This document shows, in pieces, positions 13,279 to 13,845 of a DNA stretch of 13,845 nucleotides. Source of the stretch: Methylophaga sp. (GTDB lineage Bacteria; Pseudomonadota; Gammaproteobacteria; Nitrosococcales; Methylophagaceae); the NCBI GenBank assembly GCA_013139345.1, contig WTAY01000094.1, forward strand, positions 1 to 13,845. The letters are read 5' to 3'. The notes under the pieces were generated by a model. That model saw nothing but the letters and a program-made list of their open reading frames with translations, was not told where the DNA came from and ran no database searches. Positions within the stretch are counted from its first letter, which is position 1. Each line of letters opens with the position of its first letter. The translations under genes and the position numbers were made by a program.

Positions 13279-13845
13279 CGGTATCAAAACCAGATTGTTT
13301 TTATTAGACCGCCACTGCATGGGTGTTCGGAGATGGTGAGTGGGTTTAGGCTGTCACCCTCATCCCAGCCTTCTCCCTCAAGGGAGAAGGAGCTAATTGT
13401 TTTACTTCATCTCCTGTTGGAGAGAGTTTGGGTGAGTAGGTAAAAGTAGTTACTCCCTCTCCTGTTGGAGAGGGTTGGGGTGAGGAGATAAAATCTAGGC
13501 TATATCAAAACCAGATTGTTTTTATTAGACCGCTACTGCATGGGTGTTAGGAGATGGTGAGTGGGTTTAGGCTGTCACCCTCATCCCAGCCTTGACCCTT
13601 GAGGGAGAAGGAGTTAATCGTTTTACTTCATCTCCTGTTGGAGATAATTTGGGTGAGTAGGTAAAAGTAGTTACTCCCTCTCCTGTTGGAGAGGGTTGGG
13701 GTGAGGAGATAAAATCTAGGCTATATCAAAACCAGATTATTTTTATTAGACCACTACTGCATGGGCGTTCTGAGATGGTGAGTGAGTTTGGGCTGTCACC
13801 CTCATCCCAGCCTTCTCCCTCAAGGGAGAAGGAGCTAATTGTTTT
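13183..13845. repeat. 221-bp higher-order tandem repeat, three copies, running to the window edge
   Basis: Three units of exactly 221 bases start at 13183, 13404 and 13625, and the third ends at the last base. Each unit is two 48-base subunits plus a 125-base linker. The linker holds ATCAAAACCAGATT, then TTTTTATTAGACC, then GGCTGTCACCCTCATCCCAG, then a palindrome CTTCTCCCTcaAGGGAGAAG, which is altered in unit 2. By eye units 2 and 3 are about 93% identical. The stretch 12994-13845 contains no gene I can support. Frames reading as LTLSNRRG-type repeats are products of the palindromes. The CCCTCTCC...GGAGAGGG motif with flanking GGTTGGGGTGAGG is a common dispersed proteobacterial intergenic element. 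Confidence 0.93.

Noticed and set aside
13117..13320. Minus-strand frame with repeated LTLSNRRG-type peptides
   Set aside because: It is translation of the 48-base intergenic palindromes, with no ribosome site or protein-like composition.
13135..13845. CRISPR-like repeat array
   Set aside because: The whole 48- and 221-base units are repeated with no unique spacers, no Cas genes are nearby, and the palindromes are of the dispersed REP-like type.

Overview
The window holds one long leftward (minus-strand) gene cluster for a type IV filament machine, meaning the superfamily of type IV pili, MSHA-type pili and type II secretion. It has the inner-membrane, periplasmic and outer-membrane parts of such a machine plus at least three prepilins. 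The style of these proteins (PilM/N/O/P-like set, MSHA-like secretin, moderate-to-low GC by eye, abundant REP-like repeats) suggests a gammaproteobacterium, possibly a sulfur- or methane-oxidising lineage. The lineage is an inference and I cannot name a species.

Layout in transcription order, from high to low coordinates. 13845-13135 is a gene-free nested tandem repeat array (48-bp subunits inside 221-bp higher-order units) that runs off the right edge. A possible sigma70-type promoter lies at about 13083-13055. A small unrecognised gene follows (12993-12796). Next is a leader with three mutually exclusive hairpins (12781-12713), then a large prepilin (start 12613 or 12688, end 11579) that ends at a strong intrinsic terminator (11532-11491). 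Then come a GspG-like prepilin (11402-10641) and a cluster of REP-like palindromes and 21-bp repeats (10545-10258). A third, large prepilin with a duplicated beta-rich C-terminal domain follows (10226-8709). The assembly genes come next without a break: a PilM/PilN-like fusion (8709-6943), PilO-like (6943-6257), GspE/PilB-like ATPase (6244-4595), GspF/PilC-like platform protein (4595-3375), PilP/MshK-like (3374-2931), secretin (2923-908), and a Pom/omptin-like beta-barrel protein cut by the left edge (911-1).

The genes from 8709 down to 908 are linked by one-base TAATG overlaps, direct stop-start contact or short gaps, so they look translationally coupled. In the inferred assembly the ATPase and platform protein polymerise prepilins in the inner membrane. 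The PilM/N-, PilO- and PilP-like proteins bridge the periplasm to the secretin, through which the filament or a substrate leaves. The terminator after the large prepilin would give it more transcript than the machine genes, as expected for a major subunit. No prepilin peptidase, retraction ATPase or tip-complex gene lies in the window.

The unusual parts are these: a secretin with a C-terminal extension resembling the C-terminal half of a TraK-like conjugation protein; a PilM-like protein with an inserted pair of GspE-N/MshEN-like helical motifs; twelve consecutive lysines in the PilO-like protein; Ca-loop-like Asp motifs in all three prepilins; a tandem duplication in the largest one; and a REP cluster that stays open in frame with that prepilin.
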